In this document: in pieces, positions 8,075 to 17,942 of the stretch
How the letters are laid out: every line of letters starts with the position of its first letter
Position numbering within the stretch: the first letter of the stretch is position 1
NCBI GenBank assembly: GCA_934747255.1
Contig: CAKVGH010000001.1
Coordinates: forward strand, 1 to 64,000
Direction: 5' to 3'
From: an uncultured Clostridia bacterium
GTDB lineage: Bacteria > Bacillota > Clostridia > Christensenellales > UBA1242
DNA length: 64,000 nt
Made by a program: the position numbers and the translations under genes
The notes under the pieces: generated by a model
What the model was told of the DNA's origin: nothing
Database searches by the model: none
What the model saw: the letters and a program-made list of their open reading frames with translations, nothing else

Positions 8075-9748
8075 CTATTTTGCTGATTTTTTAGGGTTTT
8101 TAGCATTATTTTTAACTTTTTTTGTGTCTTTGACAGTTTGTTCATTGCCTTCATTTTTAATTTCGGTATAGTTTATTTTACTTTCTACTGGTTGTGTTTC
8201 GTCAATGTTTGTAGTAGATGTTTGCTTGATCTTTTTAGTCTTATTCAACTTTTTTGTATCTGCTTTATTCACTTTCTTTTCATTACTTTCAGTGTTTGAT
8301 AATTCGTTATTTTCATTGAAAACATTTATATTATCACTTTGATTTTGAGATAAACTTTCTGTTTTAGTCTGCTCATCTATTAACTTTTGTTCTCTCAACT
8401 TTTCTTTTGTAGATTTCTTGCGTTTTCGTCTAATCATTGCAAAATGTATTTTTTCGTTAAAGTAGCCTGATTGAACCAAAGCATCAGCCTTTTTGTTGCC
8501 ATAAACGGTATCGTAAATTGTAATTGCAACACCACGGAAAATATGAATATAGTATGTCAAAATTCTCCAAATAAGCATTGCCCAAACCAGTGTTCCTGAT
8601 TCAAACAAACTGCTAAACATTGCTAGGAACGAAAATTCCGCCACTCCTGAACCACCCGGAATAGGAATAAACAAACTAACAATGGTACAAATTAAGGTTT
8701 TGGTTATAATGTCCGTTGCTGGAATTAAATTTGGTCCAGTGGCAAATATACGATATATGAAATAAGGAATCAATGCGGTAACTAATAGTTCTCCAAGTGC
8801 CAAAATTACTTGAATTATTACCGTAAAAATGTTTGAGGCAAATGAACGCATACAATTTTGATAGTTAATAACAAATCGCATAACCTTTCTAAAAGTTAAT
8901 TGATAGTTTTTAATTATCTTCATTTTTGCTAGTAATTTTAGAATACCAATAACAATTTTTGGACCAACTCTTTTGCTAATTGATAGCATCAAAATTGACA
9001 AAAGCACTATCAAATTTGCGCCAACACTAATCCACGCAAGAGTTATTACAAGCGGGTTGCCACCTATATATGCTTTTGCATTAAATATCAAAAGTACTGC
9101 ACACAAAAAAGTGTTTGAGATTTGCCAAAATAGTGATTTTACAATAGGAATACTTGTTGCGACTTCTCCTCGAATACCGCGCTTTTTAAGATAATAAATT
9201 TGGAAAGGTTCGCCACCGCTACTCATTGGTGTAATAGAGTCGTAATACCTACACAAAACTGTCGATTTATAACTTAAAAACGGTCTAATTCGGTGGGTCG
9301 TTATATAAATCAAGTGAAAACTTTTTGCGGTTTCTATCAGCATTGCACAAATTACCATAAGCAATGCAAGAGCCAAAAAGCCCCAATTTGCATTAAGAGT
9401 AAAGAGTTCTCCAATGCTTATAGCCTCACCAGTTGCAAATTGATACCAACAAATACCAACTACAACTACAATGTTAATAAGTAAGAAAATCCAACTCCAA
9501 ATTTTTTTCTTTTTGGTTTTTTCTTTTGTAACGCTTTTTTCTGCTTGCTTTAAGTTTTCAATGCTATATTTATATTTAATTGAACAACTCTTGTTTCTTG
9601 GGTCATCACTTTTGTATTGAAATAGCCTTAAATTGCGGTTAAAATAGCAAGCCCTGATAAAAGCCTTGCTCTTAATGAAAAACAACTGTCTACCCTTTAT
9701 GGTTTTATAACTTTTGACAGTAAATTTTTTAACCTTCTTTTTTGCCAT
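8075..9748 (-). CDS. Flippase-like integral membrane protein (YbhN / LPG-synthase TM family)
   Basis: A 557-residue protein with about eight membrane helices between residues 75 and 410. It matches the lysylphosphatidylglycerol synthase transmembrane region (UPF0104) family: SSGGEPFQIYYLKKRG and IPIPGGSGVAEFSF are typical loops. It lacks the C-terminal aminoacyl-transferase domain of MprF, so it is more likely a lipid-linked glycan flippase or a lipid transporter. The first 70 residues are basic and the last 130 are a Lys/Glu/Asn-rich disordered tail, longer than usual. No ribosome binding site precedes the ATG; TTGACA-17-TACTAT lies just upstream (about 13 bases between -10 and ATG), so the leader is very short. 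Confidence 0.8.
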   Translation of the reverse strand: MAKKKVKKFTVKSYKTIKGRQLFFIKSKAFIRACYFNRNLRLFQYKSDDPRNKSCSIKYKYSIENLKQAEKSVTKEKTKKKKIWSWIFLLINIVVVVGICWYQFATGEAISIGELFTLNANWGFLALALLMVICAMLIETAKSFHLIYITTHRIRPFLSYKSTVLCRYYDSITPMSSGGEPFQIYYLKKRGIRGEVATSIPIVKSLFWQISNTFLCAVLLIFNAKAYIGGNPLVITLAWISVGANLIVLLSILMLSISKRVGPKIVIGILKLLAKMKIIKNYQLTFRKVMRFVINYQNCMRSFASNIFTVIIQVILALGELLVTALIPYFIYRIFATGPNLIPATDIITKTLICTIVSLFIPIPGGSGVAEFSFLAMFSSLFESGTLVWAMLIWRILTYYIHIFRGVAITIYDTVYGNKKADALVQSGYFNEKIHFAMIRRKRKKSTKEKLREQKLIDEQTKTESLSQNQSDNINVFNENNELSNTESNEKKVNKADTKKLNKTKKIKQTSTTNIDETQPVESKINYTEIKNEGNEQTVKDTKKVKNNAKNPKKSAK

Positions 9749-9973
9749 AATATATAATTATATAGTACTATTTTATGTATTTATTGTCAAGATATTTCTT
9801 GAAAAACAAATTCATTTTTGCTGAAAAATGTGGTTTTGCTCGCACTTTTTTTATATGCAAAATCTGTTTTTCAAATTAGTAGATAAGTTTGCATTTTTGT
9901 TTGAGATGTCGTATTGCAAAAGCAATCATTTTATATCACAAAACTCATTCAAATATCCTTTTGTTTTTAGCAT

Positions 9974-9994
9974 AAAAAAACAACCTTTCGGTTG
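9974..9994 (-). terminator. Terminator of the foldase gene
   Basis: CAACC (9981-9985), TTTC tetraloop, GGTTG (9990-9994); on the minus strand the stem is followed by seven T residues. Confidence 0.85.
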
Positions 9995-10000
9995 CCTTTT

Positions 10001-11773
10001 TTATAATAAATCTGCATAAGCATCTTGATAGAATGTTACTTCCTTGCCATCTTTGAAAGTGTCAAGTTTGCCTTTTCTATATTTTGTGTAGTCTGAAAGT
10101 GTAAGTGAATCATACATTAAATCGTATAGAGATTTACTTTCAACTCCTTCCATAACTCTTGTGTTATAAAGGGTAATTGCATAATTTTCGTCCAAACTAT
10201 TTAACGCACCGATATCGCATAAGTTTTTGTATTCTCCAACAACAAATACCATATCCATTCCCGCATAACTTTTGTCGTTGAATGTGTAATTTCCTTCGCT
10301 ATCAACAACATTTGTTAATAGGAAAGCATCGCTATAACCACCAGCACCTTGATTAGAATAAACTTCTCTTACTGTTTTTGCAAAGTCGCCTGCCCAAGAT
10401 TCTGTAACACCATCATCAATAGATACTGTGTAGTAAACACTAGCATTTAATGAGCCTTCGTCTTGACCATATTTGTAAATAAACTTGTTAATAATCTCTG
10501 CTCTCTTTGTAACATCTGTTGTAGCACTTAATTCAGCAGTAATTTCAGCAAAGATTTCTCTATAAGATTTTGCTTCGCCGTATTCATTACCTGCTTTGTG
10601 TTCTGGATTTAACTTTTCGTCTTCCAAAGTATATCTAGCTTTTCCAACACAAGTTTCAAGCCATTCATTGTATCTTCTATCAAATTCATCCGCACTCATT
10701 GAATCTTTTTTATCAATAAGTTGTTTTAATGAATCAATATTTTCGTTTTCACCTTGTAATTGGTCATCTGTAAATTTAATCAAAATGTGAGCAACTTTAA
10801 CAAAACCTTTGCCTGCAACATTTTCGTAAGGGTGATAGAACACTGCACTAGCATCCTTTTGCATTGCTGTAACATAATTTTGATAAGCAACATCTGTGTT
10901 ACCTTCTAGTTTGAATTTTGAATAACTTTCCAAAACGCTTTGTTTGAATCTGTTAACAACTGCTTCGTTGTCAACTGGAAGATTTCTCATATAATCTTCT
11001 TTGAAGAAATCAAGATATTGTTGTTCTTCGTAGATTTTATAAACTCTTTCAATTTCTCTTTTCAAAACATTTTCTGGGTTAGTATCTAAACCTTTGCCTT
11101 TTTCGTTTCTAATTAAGCCAGCGATAAATCTGTTGTAAGCCAAAGTTCTTAAAGAAGCATCTCCGTGAATAATGTGGTCATATTGATAATCACTAATAAG
11201 TGTGTCTTCAAAGTCAACCTTGTCTTTCTTTACTACAAACACACCGTCAACAATTTCAACTTTTGATTCGTAAGGTGATTCTGCTTTATAATCTGTATCA
11301 CTGTCTTTGCCATTATCTTCGATTTTTGGTTTGCCGTGTAATGACAAGTACAAGTTTTCGTATTCCAAAATTTTGCTGTCAATGTAGTCGTATGCTTTTT
11401 GCATTGCTTGATTGTAGAAATACTTGTTTTTAATGTCTTTTAAGGTTGTACCATTTTCGTTTTCTAATTCTTCGCCATAACATTCAAGATATCCAGCAAG
11501 ATTTGATTTAACTTGTTCAATCAATATCTTTTGATTGATAAGTTCGTTCAAAAGTTCCTTGACCTCATATCTATAACCTTGTGAGTATGCGTTGTAATAG
11601 TAATTAACAAGTTCCTGTCTTGTAACCTTAATATCACCAAACTCTGCGCAAGTTTTGTTTGCTAAATGATTTGTGTTTGTTTGCACTAAACTACAACCAC
11701 TAAAAATTGTAACTGCGCACATAAATACCATAATTAAACTTAATAAAAATTTTTTCACTTTTCTGTTCTCCAT
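10001..11773 (-). CDS. PpiC-type peptidyl-prolyl isomerase / foldase lipoprotein (PrsA/SurA-like)
   Basis: A 590-residue lipoprotein: basic N-terminus, hydrophobic stretch, lipobox FSGC. The first part (TRQELVNYYYNAY...LLNELINQKILIEQV) is the SurA/PrsA N-terminal helical domain, and KVAHILIKF near residue 330 marks the beginning of a parvulin domain. Such proteins fold secreted proteins outside the membrane. It follows mfd, as a PpiC foldase does in many Clostridia. I use the ATG at 11773 and reject the in-frame GTG at 11785, which is 3 bases from the -10 box and would lie before the transcript start. No ribosome binding site is present; the leader is only about 9 bases. Confidence 0.8.
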   Translation of the reverse strand: MENRKVKKFLLSLIMVFMCAVTIFSGCSLVQTNTNHLANKTCAEFGDIKVTRQELVNYYYNAYSQGYRYEVKELLNELINQKILIEQVKSNLAGYLECYGEELENENGTTLKDIKNKYFYNQAMQKAYDYIDSKILEYENLYLSLHGKPKIEDNGKDSDTDYKAESPYESKVEIVDGVFVVKKDKVDFEDTLISDYQYDHIIHGDASLRTLAYNRFIAGLIRNEKGKGLDTNPENVLKREIERVYKIYEEQQYLDFFKEDYMRNLPVDNEAVVNRFKQSVLESYSKFKLEGNTDVAYQNYVTAMQKDASAVFYHPYENVAGKGFVKVAHILIKFTDDQLQGENENIDSLKQLIDKKDSMSADEFDRRYNEWLETCVGKARYTLEDEKLNPEHKAGNEYGEAKSYREIFAEITAELSATTDVTKRAEIINKFIYKYGQDEGSLNASVYYTVSIDDGVTESWAGDFAKTVREVYSNQGAGGYSDAFLLTNVVDSEGNYTFNDKSYAGMDMVFVVGEYKNLCDIGALNSLDENYAITLYNTRVMEGVESKSLYDLMYDSLTLSDYTKYRKGKLDTFKDGKEVTFYQDAYADLL

Positions 11774-11788
11774 TTTTGTAAACACTTT

Positions 11789-11818
11789 ATTATAATATAA
11801 ATCTTACATAAAAATCAA
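11789..11818 (-). promoter_or_regulatory. Promoter of the foldase gene
   Basis: TTGATT (11813-11818), 18 bp, TATAAT (11789-11794), minus strand; the -10 box ends 15 bases before the ATG. Confidence 0.65.
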
Positions 11819-11849
11819 ATACTTGATAGCAGTTATTTGAAAAATGTTT

Positions 11850-14800
11850 TTATTTTTTTGACAAGCAAGTTGACAAAAAATTTAGTACATCTTGAAACTT
11901 AGTCCCAATTTGCTTTTCGTTATCCTTAAACAAAATTATAGGTAAATTATCAAAATTTAATACATAATCAAGCCCGCAAATTGAAAGGCTACTCGTTACA
12001 TAGTCATTTAGTAGCGATTGTTTTTCGTAAAATTCTATGGCGCACCTATTGGAATTTATCTGCAATCTAGACACTCCCAATTTTTGACAATAGTATCTAG
12101 CGAGCGAAATTTTTGACAAATTTTCCACTTCTGTTGGTATGTTTTTGCCATAGACATCTTTAATTTGTTTTAGAACTTTTTGTCTATCTTCTTCACTCTT
12201 AATAGCAATCAATAGGTTGTAAACTCTAAATCTTGAATCGCCATCTTCTATATAGTCTTTTGGGATAAATGCGTTAATACTAACATCTATTTTAACTTCT
12301 TTCTCCGTTTCCAGTTTTTCGCCACGAATTTCCTTAATTGCTTGATTTAACAATTTGCAGTACATATCATAGCCAACTTTGTCCATGTGTCCGTGCTGTT
12401 CTTTTCCCATAATGTTACCACAACCACGAATTTCCATATCTCGCATTGCAATCTTAAATCCGCTACCTAGTTCCGTAAACTCCATTAAAGCATTGAGTCT
12501 TTTGTATGCTTCTTCACTCATAATTTTGTCTTTATCGTAAGTAAAATATGCAAACCCTAGCCTTGTGCCACGACCCACTCTGCCACGAAGTTGATAAAGT
12601 TGACTTAATCCTAGCCTATCGGCATTTTTAACAAACAAAGTGTTAGCATTTGGCAAGTTTATTCCGTTTTCAATTAGGGTTGTAGACACCAAAATTTTAA
12701 TGTCGCCGTTATACAAGGCAAAAATTTGATTTTCTAAAGTCTTTTCATCCATTTGACCGTGAGCAACACCAATCTTTACATTTTCGCCCACCATTTTTCT
12801 AATGTTTTCAGCAAGAGTGTAAATGTGCTCTATACTGTTATAAACGACTATAACTTGTCCACCCCTATCAAGTTCTTTTTTTATTGCTTGATTTAATAAA
12901 ACATCACTATATTCTGTAACTATTGTTTGAACAGGCAACCTGCCTTCTGGCGGAGTTGTAATTAGACTAATATCTCTAATACCACTCAAACTCATGTGGA
13001 GTGTTCGTGGAATAGGTGTTGCAGAAAGTGTTAAGACATCTACATTGTTTTTAATATTCTTGATTTTTTCCTTGTCTTGAACTCCAAAACGCTGTTCTTC
13101 ATCTAACACAAGTAGCCCTAGATTTTTGAACTCCACATCTTTGCTTAACAATCTATGCGTGCCAACAATTACATCAATTTTTCCGTCTTTTAAGTCCTTT
13201 AATATTTGTTTTGCTTGTGCGGTTGTTTTGAAACGATTAAGAACTGCGACATTCACCATAAAATTATTCATTCGAGCATAGCAAGTGTTGTAATGTTGCT
13301 CGGATAAAATTGTCGTTGGTGCTAAAAATGCCACTTGTTTTCCGCTTTGCACCGCCTTAAAAATTGCTCTTAATGCAACTTCGGTTTTACCGTAGCCAAC
13401 ATCTCCGCAAACCAGCCTATCCATCAGTTTGCCTTGTTCCATATCGTCTTTAACCGCTTTGATTGCTTCCAGTTGGTCAGGAGTTTCGGTAAATTGAAAA
13501 GCATTTTCAAACTCTTTTGTTTGAGCATCATCTAATTGATACTTAAAGCCTTTTGTTTGCTCTCGCTTTGCATAAAGTTCCAACAAACTAAACGCCATTT
13601 CTTTTACGCTAGACTTTACTTTTTGCTTTACTTTTTCAAACTCGTTTGTGCCTAGTCTTGATAACTTTTGTGTTTGGCTGGAACTAACATAACTTGAAAT
13701 TAAATCTATTTGCTCGGTTGGAACATAAAGTTTGTCGCCGTTAGCATACTCCAAAGTAATATAGTCTTTTTCAAACGAAGCAAACTTTCGTCTTTCTATG
13801 CCAACACACTTGCCAATACCATATTTTTCGTGAACGACATAATCGCCAATTTTTGGCAGGGTGAAAACATCTCTCTTTGTCTTTTTTGTAAGGACAATTT
13901 CCTGCTCCTTGCCAAGAAGTTCGTTTGTACCAATTATCGCTATCTTTTCGTCTACAAAAATTACACCATTGCAAATCTTTTTTGTGATTATGTTTATCTT
14001 ATTTTCTTGCAGTTGGTCTTCGGTTGAAATTAAGCAAACATCAACTTTTTTGCTTAACAAATAGTCTTTTAAGTAAATTGCTGTATTTTCATTTTTGGCG
14101 TAAATTACAGTCAAGTAATCAAACTCTTGATAGTATTTTATATCATCAAGCAAAAGGTCATATTTGCCATAAAAATTTGACGAACTTGAAAGACGCAAAG
14201 TATACACACTTTGTGGCGAAAAAATCCTATTGCTTGTGTTAATAGATTGAAAAGAAATCTTTTGCAAAGGGTTATTAAATAACTTTGACTTTTCGACTAG
14301 CAAATTTTTGTGAATGTTAAAGGCATCGCCAGTTTTTACTAAAAGCGAAAAGTTGTCATTAAATTCGGCTATTGATTTATCTAGCGAATCAACTATGAGT
14401 TTAACATCGTCAAACACGCAAATGCTATCTTTTGGCACATAGTCAAAAATGGTCTTATCATAAGGTAAAAATGGCAAAATATAGTTTTCTATACCACTTG
14501 TACTAGAATTTTGCAATTTGAATTTTACTTGTTCAATATTAGTTTTTAGTCTTAATTCATCATCAACAGAAATTTTGCCTTTAACTTTTTTACACTCATC
14601 ATCAAGCCTATTTTCTAATTGAGAAACATTATCAATAAAACACAAAGTATTTGGCATAATCTGTACTTTTTGATACTCTCTAACTTTTGAGTAAGCCATA
14701 GTATTAAAAGTACTAATTGAATCAACTTCATCGCCAAAAAAATCTATTCTAAATGGCAGTTCTTCATTTTGAGAATAAATATCAATAATATCTCCACGAA

Positions 14801-15311
14801 CCGCAAATTCGCCTTGCTTTTCCACCATATCAACTTTTTTATAGTTACTGGAAATTAAATATGATACTATTTTTCTAAAATCATATTCTTTGCCCTTTTC
14901 TATCTTAAAAATATGGTCCTTAAAAAGACTAATTTCGGGCAGACGCTTTAACAAAATCTTTGGCGATACAATCAAAGCATTTATTTGATTTGATAGAACT
15001 TTTGAAAGCACGCTAATTAGTTTTTTTGAACTTTCATCATCTTTATAAAAACTGGTTTTAATATCAAAATCTATTGCTGATAGTACTTCCACTTTTTTGC
15101 CAAAACTTGTGAGTTGTGCTTTTAGTTTGTTTTGCAAATCTATACTTTCAGTGACATACAAAATAAAGTTTTTATTTTCACTTAAAATCCAAGTTTTTGC
15201 ACCCAAGTTTGCATCAAAAATGCTCACATTTTTTTTGGACGCAATATCCGTTAAAAGTGAGTTTAATTGACTTTTATTACCTTTTTGTAATGATAAAATT
15301 TGTTCTAACAT
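11850..15311 (-). CDS. mfd: Transcription-repair coupling factor Mfd
   Basis: An 1153-residue ATP-dependent DNA translocase that removes stalled RNA polymerase and recruits UvrA. Domains in order: UvrB-like N-terminal region, an RNA-polymerase-interacting CarD-like domain (GDYVVHEKYGIGKCVGIE, about residue 480), Walker A GDVGYGKTE, the DEEQRFGV box (Mfd/RecG type), SATPIPRTLHMS, the second RecA lobe with QLRGRVGRG, and the C-terminal TRCF domain. The length is normal. The start is 2 bases after the pth stop codon, with only a weak GAAAG box, so translation is probably coupled to pth in a glmU-like/pth/mfd operon. Confidence 0.97.
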   Translation of the reverse strand: MLEQILSLQKGNKSQLNSLLTDIASKKNVSIFDANLGAKTWILSENKNFILYVTESIDLQNKLKAQLTSFGKKVEVLSAIDFDIKTSFYKDDESSKKLISVLSKVLSNQINALIVSPKILLKRLPEISLFKDHIFKIEKGKEYDFRKIVSYLISSNYKKVDMVEKQGEFAVRGDIIDIYSQNEELPFRIDFFGDEVDSISTFNTMAYSKVREYQKVQIMPNTLCFIDNVSQLENRLDDECKKVKGKISVDDELRLKTNIEQVKFKLQNSSTSGIENYILPFLPYDKTIFDYVPKDSICVFDDVKLIVDSLDKSIAEFNDNFSLLVKTGDAFNIHKNLLVEKSKLFNNPLQKISFQSINTSNRIFSPQSVYTLRLSSSSNFYGKYDLLLDDIKYYQEFDYLTVIYAKNENTAIYLKDYLLSKKVDVCLISTEDQLQENKINIITKKICNGVIFVDEKIAIIGTNELLGKEQEIVLTKKTKRDVFTLPKIGDYVVHEKYGIGKCVGIERRKFASFEKDYITLEYANGDKLYVPTEQIDLISSYVSSSQTQKLSRLGTNEFEKVKQKVKSSVKEMAFSLLELYAKREQTKGFKYQLDDAQTKEFENAFQFTETPDQLEAIKAVKDDMEQGKLMDRLVCGDVGYGKTEVALRAIFKAVQSGKQVAFLAPTTILSEQHYNTCYARMNNFMVNVAVLNRFKTTAQAKQILKDLKDGKIDVIVGTHRLLSKDVEFKNLGLLVLDEEQRFGVQDKEKIKNIKNNVDVLTLSATPIPRTLHMSLSGIRDISLITTPPEGRLPVQTIVTEYSDVLLNQAIKKELDRGGQVIVVYNSIEHIYTLAENIRKMVGENVKIGVAHGQMDEKTLENQIFALYNGDIKILVSTTLIENGINLPNANTLFVKNADRLGLSQLYQLRGRVGRGTRLGFAYFTYDKDKIMSEEAYKRLNALMEFTELGSGFKIAMRDMEIRGCGNIMGKEQHGHMDKVGYDMYCKLLNQAIKEIRGEKLETEKEVKIDVSINAFIPKDYIEDGDSRFRVYNLLIAIKSEEDRQKVLKQIKDVYGKNIPTEVENLSKISLARYYCQKLGVSRLQINSNRCAIEFYEKQSLLNDYVTSSLSICGLDYVLNFDNLPIILFKDNEKQIGTKFQDVLNFLSTCLSKK

Positions 15312-15312
15312 T

Positions 15313-15837
15313 TTAATTTCTTTCTATCTTTTCTTTAATAAGTTCTATTCCGTCTTGAATGGCACTATCTATTTTTTCAATGGTTTCCATATCCATTTTT
15401 GACAAGACATAATCTGCTAAATCGTAGACTTTTTCGGTCGCCTTTGTGCCTATTCTTAACCTTTCAATATTTTCAGTTCCCATAAGACTTATAACGCTTC
15501 GCATACCATTATGAGTACCTGCACTGCCTTTTTCCCTAAACCTAATTGTTCCCTTGTCTATATCTATATCGTCATAAACTATAATAATATGGTCTGGCTT
15601 GTAACTTCGATTTAATTCAACTACCGCTTCGCCACTATTATTCATATAAGTCAAGGGTTTAGCGATGACAACTTTTTGTCCAAACAAGTGACCTTCATAA
15701 ATCAGACTTTTACATTTCTGTTTTGTGAGTTCTATTCCGTTTTGAGCACACAACTCATCAATAAACATAAACCCCGCATTATGATATGTATTATCGTACT
15801 TTTTTTCTGGATTACCCAATCCTACAATTAAAAACAT
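15313..15837 (-). CDS. pth: Peptidyl-tRNA hydrolase
   Basis: A 174-residue enzyme that releases peptides from stalled peptidyl-tRNA in the cytoplasm. It begins MFLIVGLGNPEKKYDNTYHNAGF with the active-site His in YHNAGF. KPLTYMNNSGEAV, IIVYDDIDID and GTHNGMRSV are all family motifs. The ATG at 15837 is chosen because AAGGAG lies 7 bases upstream and it gives the canonical N-terminus. Its start lies 2 bases after the stop codon of the GlmU-like gene, and mfd follows at once, matching the conserved glmU-(prs)-pth-mfd order of Firmicutes. Confidence 0.97.
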   Translation of the reverse strand: MFLIVGLGNPEKKYDNTYHNAGFMFIDELCAQNGIELTKQKCKSLIYEGHLFGQKVVIAKPLTYMNNSGEAVVELNRSYKPDHIIIVYDDIDIDKGTIRFREKGSAGTHNGMRSVISLMGTENIERLRIGTKATEKVYDLADYVLSKMDMETIEKIDSAIQDGIELIKEKIERN

Positions 15838-15838
15838 T

Positions 15839-16801
15839 TTAACTCCTTTTTTCTCCAAAACTTAAAACGGAATTTGGTTCAATAGTTTTGTGAGAAACAT
15901 AATTCATTCCTTCCATTTTGCAGTTGTCGCCAATAATTGACTTATCTTTAATCACACAGTAATTATCAATATTGCAATTATTACCAATTACACTATGATT
16001 TATAGCACAGTTATTTAGCACCGCATTTGATTTTATAACACTATCTTTAATAGTTGAGTTATTTATTTTAACCCCGCCTTCAACAATAGTTTTGCCGAGT
16101 AATTGAACATTTTGACCTATCATGGCACCTGCTTCAATACTGACATCTGCGTCTATTTGCACAGCAAGAGCATTTTCAAACAAAACACCGTTTTTTTGAT
16201 GATAAAATACAATTCGATTTTTCATAATACCGCAAGCCAAACTATATTTATTGCTATCATCAACTGATATAAAATCTTCGTCATTAAATACTTGTTCCTG
16301 CGGATTAAGGAGTTTATCAATTCGGCTTAAATAGTCGGTTTCAAACATATAACCACGCTTTAATTTTAAGACACTCAAATTTTTAATCACAAAGTATTCA
16401 ACAATGTCTTCAACAGTATTTTTTTTGAGAAGTGGCGTATCATCAAAAAGCAAAAGTGTATACTTTTTTTGTATTTGAAGGACTTTTATTGCACTCAAAA
16501 AGTCATCTTCACTGTCAAGCTCCACAACTTTGATAGAATAATCACTAACACTATTTTTAACCCATTCGAGCATAGTTTTACCACAAACAAAAATTTGATT
16601 ATTTTTATTAACTAAATCAATGCTCTTTTTGTTAAGACTAATAATTACCACTTGCACTTGGTTTTTAACATTCTCTTCATCAAAGTTGGAAAGGTTTTGA
16701 GTTTTGACTTCGGCTACCGAATATTCCTTTCTAAAATTAAACATTAAGTCTGTACTATTGTCTTTTGAAATACTTTCTGTTTTTTCCAAAATATCTAACA
16801 T
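15839..16801 (-). CDS. Degenerate GlmU-like protein with a left-handed beta-helix end
   Basis: A 320-residue protein sitting where glmU normally lies, upstream of pth and mfd. The N-terminal half follows the GlmU nucleotidyltransferase fold: VVIISLNKKS in place of the LAAGxGTRM loop, GKTMLEWV matching GKPMLEWV, and LLLFDDTPLL matching the GDxPLL strand. The nucleotide-binding signature is therefore lost. The C-terminal half has hexapeptide repeats (VSIEAGAMIGQNVQLLG, VIGNNCNIDN) but is shorter than the GlmU acetyltransferase domain. It may be a regulator, a scaffold or a new enzyme. GGAG precedes the start. Whether an intact glmU exists elsewhere cannot be seen here. Confidence 0.65.
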   Translation of the reverse strand: MLDILEKTESISKDNSTDLMFNFRKEYSVAEVKTQNLSNFDEENVKNQVQVVIISLNKKSIDLVNKNNQIFVCGKTMLEWVKNSVSDYSIKVVELDSEDDFLSAIKVLQIQKKYTLLLFDDTPLLKKNTVEDIVEYFVIKNLSVLKLKRGYMFETDYLSRIDKLLNPQEQVFNDEDFISVDDSNKYSLACGIMKNRIVFYHQKNGVLFENALAVQIDADVSIEAGAMIGQNVQLLGKTIVEGGVKINNSTIKDSVIKSNAVLNNCAINHSVIGNNCNIDNYCVIKDKSIIGDNCKMEGMNYVSHKTIEPNSVLSFGEKRS

Positions 16802-16917
16802 AAATTTTACTCCATTTTTATTCTATAAAAATTTTGCCATTTTGTCAAATAGGTTGATTTGTTTTAATTGTCAAAATATTAACAAAAAGGTTATAGTTCC
16901 AACAAAGTTAACAGGCA

Positions 16918-16946
16918 ATAAAAAAACTGCACCTAAAAATGCAGTT
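16918..16946 (-). terminator. Terminator of the CPBP-rlmH-tadA operon
   Basis: AACTGCA (16925-16931) and TGCAGTT (16940-16946) with an 8-base loop; a T run follows on the minus strand. Confidence 0.85.
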
Positions 16947-17001
16947 AGTAGATAAATTTATAAAAATTAGTAATAAAATCATTTGATAATTCACAAGGTT
17001 T

Positions 17002-17457
17002 TTACTTTTTTTCACGCTTATTTTTGAAAAATATTTGAAGCAACTCTACGCTTTCTTTTTCCAAAACGCCCGTTTCAAATTCTACTTTGGTCGTAAAAGC
17101 ACTATTATCTAAAATATTCATCGCACTACCACAGCAACCAAAGTTTTTTTCCATAGCGCCAATATAAACTTTTTTTATTCTAGCACTAAGCAAAGCCCCT
17201 GCACACATAACGCAAGGTTCAAGTGTTACATACATCTCACAATCGTTAAGTCGCCAATCTTTTATCTTTTTACTTGCTCTTTCTATTGCAATAATTTCGG
17301 CGTGCTTTGTTGCACTATGCTTTTTTTCCTTTTGATTATAGCCAGTGGCAATTATTTTGCCGTTTTTAACAATTACTGCGCCAACTGGCACTTCATTTTT
17401 TTTGAATGCTTTTTGTGCCTGTTTTAAGGCTTCCAACATAAAATCTTCCTTAGTCAT
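17002..17457 (-). CDS. tadA: tRNA adenosine(34) deaminase TadA
   Basis: A 151-residue zinc deaminase that makes inosine at the wobble position of tRNA-Arg(ACG). The zinc and proton-shuttle motifs are HAEIIAIERA and PCVMCAGALL, with the TadA-specific NVPVGAV-like segment NEVPVGAVIV near the N-terminus. AAGGAT precedes the ATG. It is the last gene of a four-gene minus-strand unit (CPBP, CPBP, rlmH, tadA), 17 bases after rlmH. Confidence 0.95.
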   Translation of the reverse strand: MTKEDFMLEALKQAQKAFKKNEVPVGAVIVKNGKIIATGYNQKEKKHSATKHAEIIAIERASKKIKDWRLNDCEMYVTLEPCVMCAGALLSARIKKVYIGAMEKNFGCCGSAMNILDNSAFTTKVEFETGVLEKESVELLQIFFKNKREKK

Positions 17458-17474
17458 TTTCTATCCTTTTCAAA

Positions 17475-17942
17475 CTACTTGTGATATTTTTTGTGATTGA
17501 TTATTGTAAGCGCCCTGTAAACTTGCTCTAACAAAATAACTCGCATTAGTTGATGTGGATAAGTAAAACTTGAAAACGAAAGTTTCATATCCATACTATC
17601 ACTAAAACTTTTATCAAGTCCATTTGACCCACCTATAAAAAACGAAATAGTTGACGATTGCATATCAAAAATGCTTTTTATTTTGCTAGCAAATTCTTCG
17701 CTTGTAAAACTCTTTCCACCAACTTCCAGTGCTATACAATAGCCTTTTTTGTATTTTGCAAGGCTTTCCGCCTCCACCTTTTTTGCTTTTAGTATATTGC
17801 CTTCGCTGTCGCCATAATCAATATCTTTTACTTCCACAACATTTATTTGGCAAAAACCGCCTATTCGTTTTTGATATTCCTTTACGGCGTCCTTAAAATA
17901 ATTTTCCTTTAAGTAACCCGTACATACAATATTTATTTCCAT
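17475..17942 (-). CDS. rlmH: 23S rRNA (pseudouridine1915-N3)-methyltransferase RlmH
   Basis: A 155-residue SPOUT methyltransferase acting on 23S rRNA helix 69. Family motifs are IVCTGYLKENYF at the N-terminus, FFIGGSNGLD in the knot, and LMRVILLEQVYRALTI with HKKYHK at the end. The ATG at 17942 is chosen because it gives the family N-terminus MEINIV and overlaps the upstream stop as TAATG, so translation is coupled to the CPBP gene before it. Confidence 0.95.
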   Translation of the reverse strand: MEINIVCTGYLKENYFKDAVKEYQKRIGGFCQINVVEVKDIDYGDSEGNILKAKKVEAESLAKYKKGYCIALEVGGKSFTSEEFASKIKSIFDMQSSTISFFIGGSNGLDKSFSDSMDMKLSFSSFTYPHQLMRVILLEQVYRALTIINHKKYHK

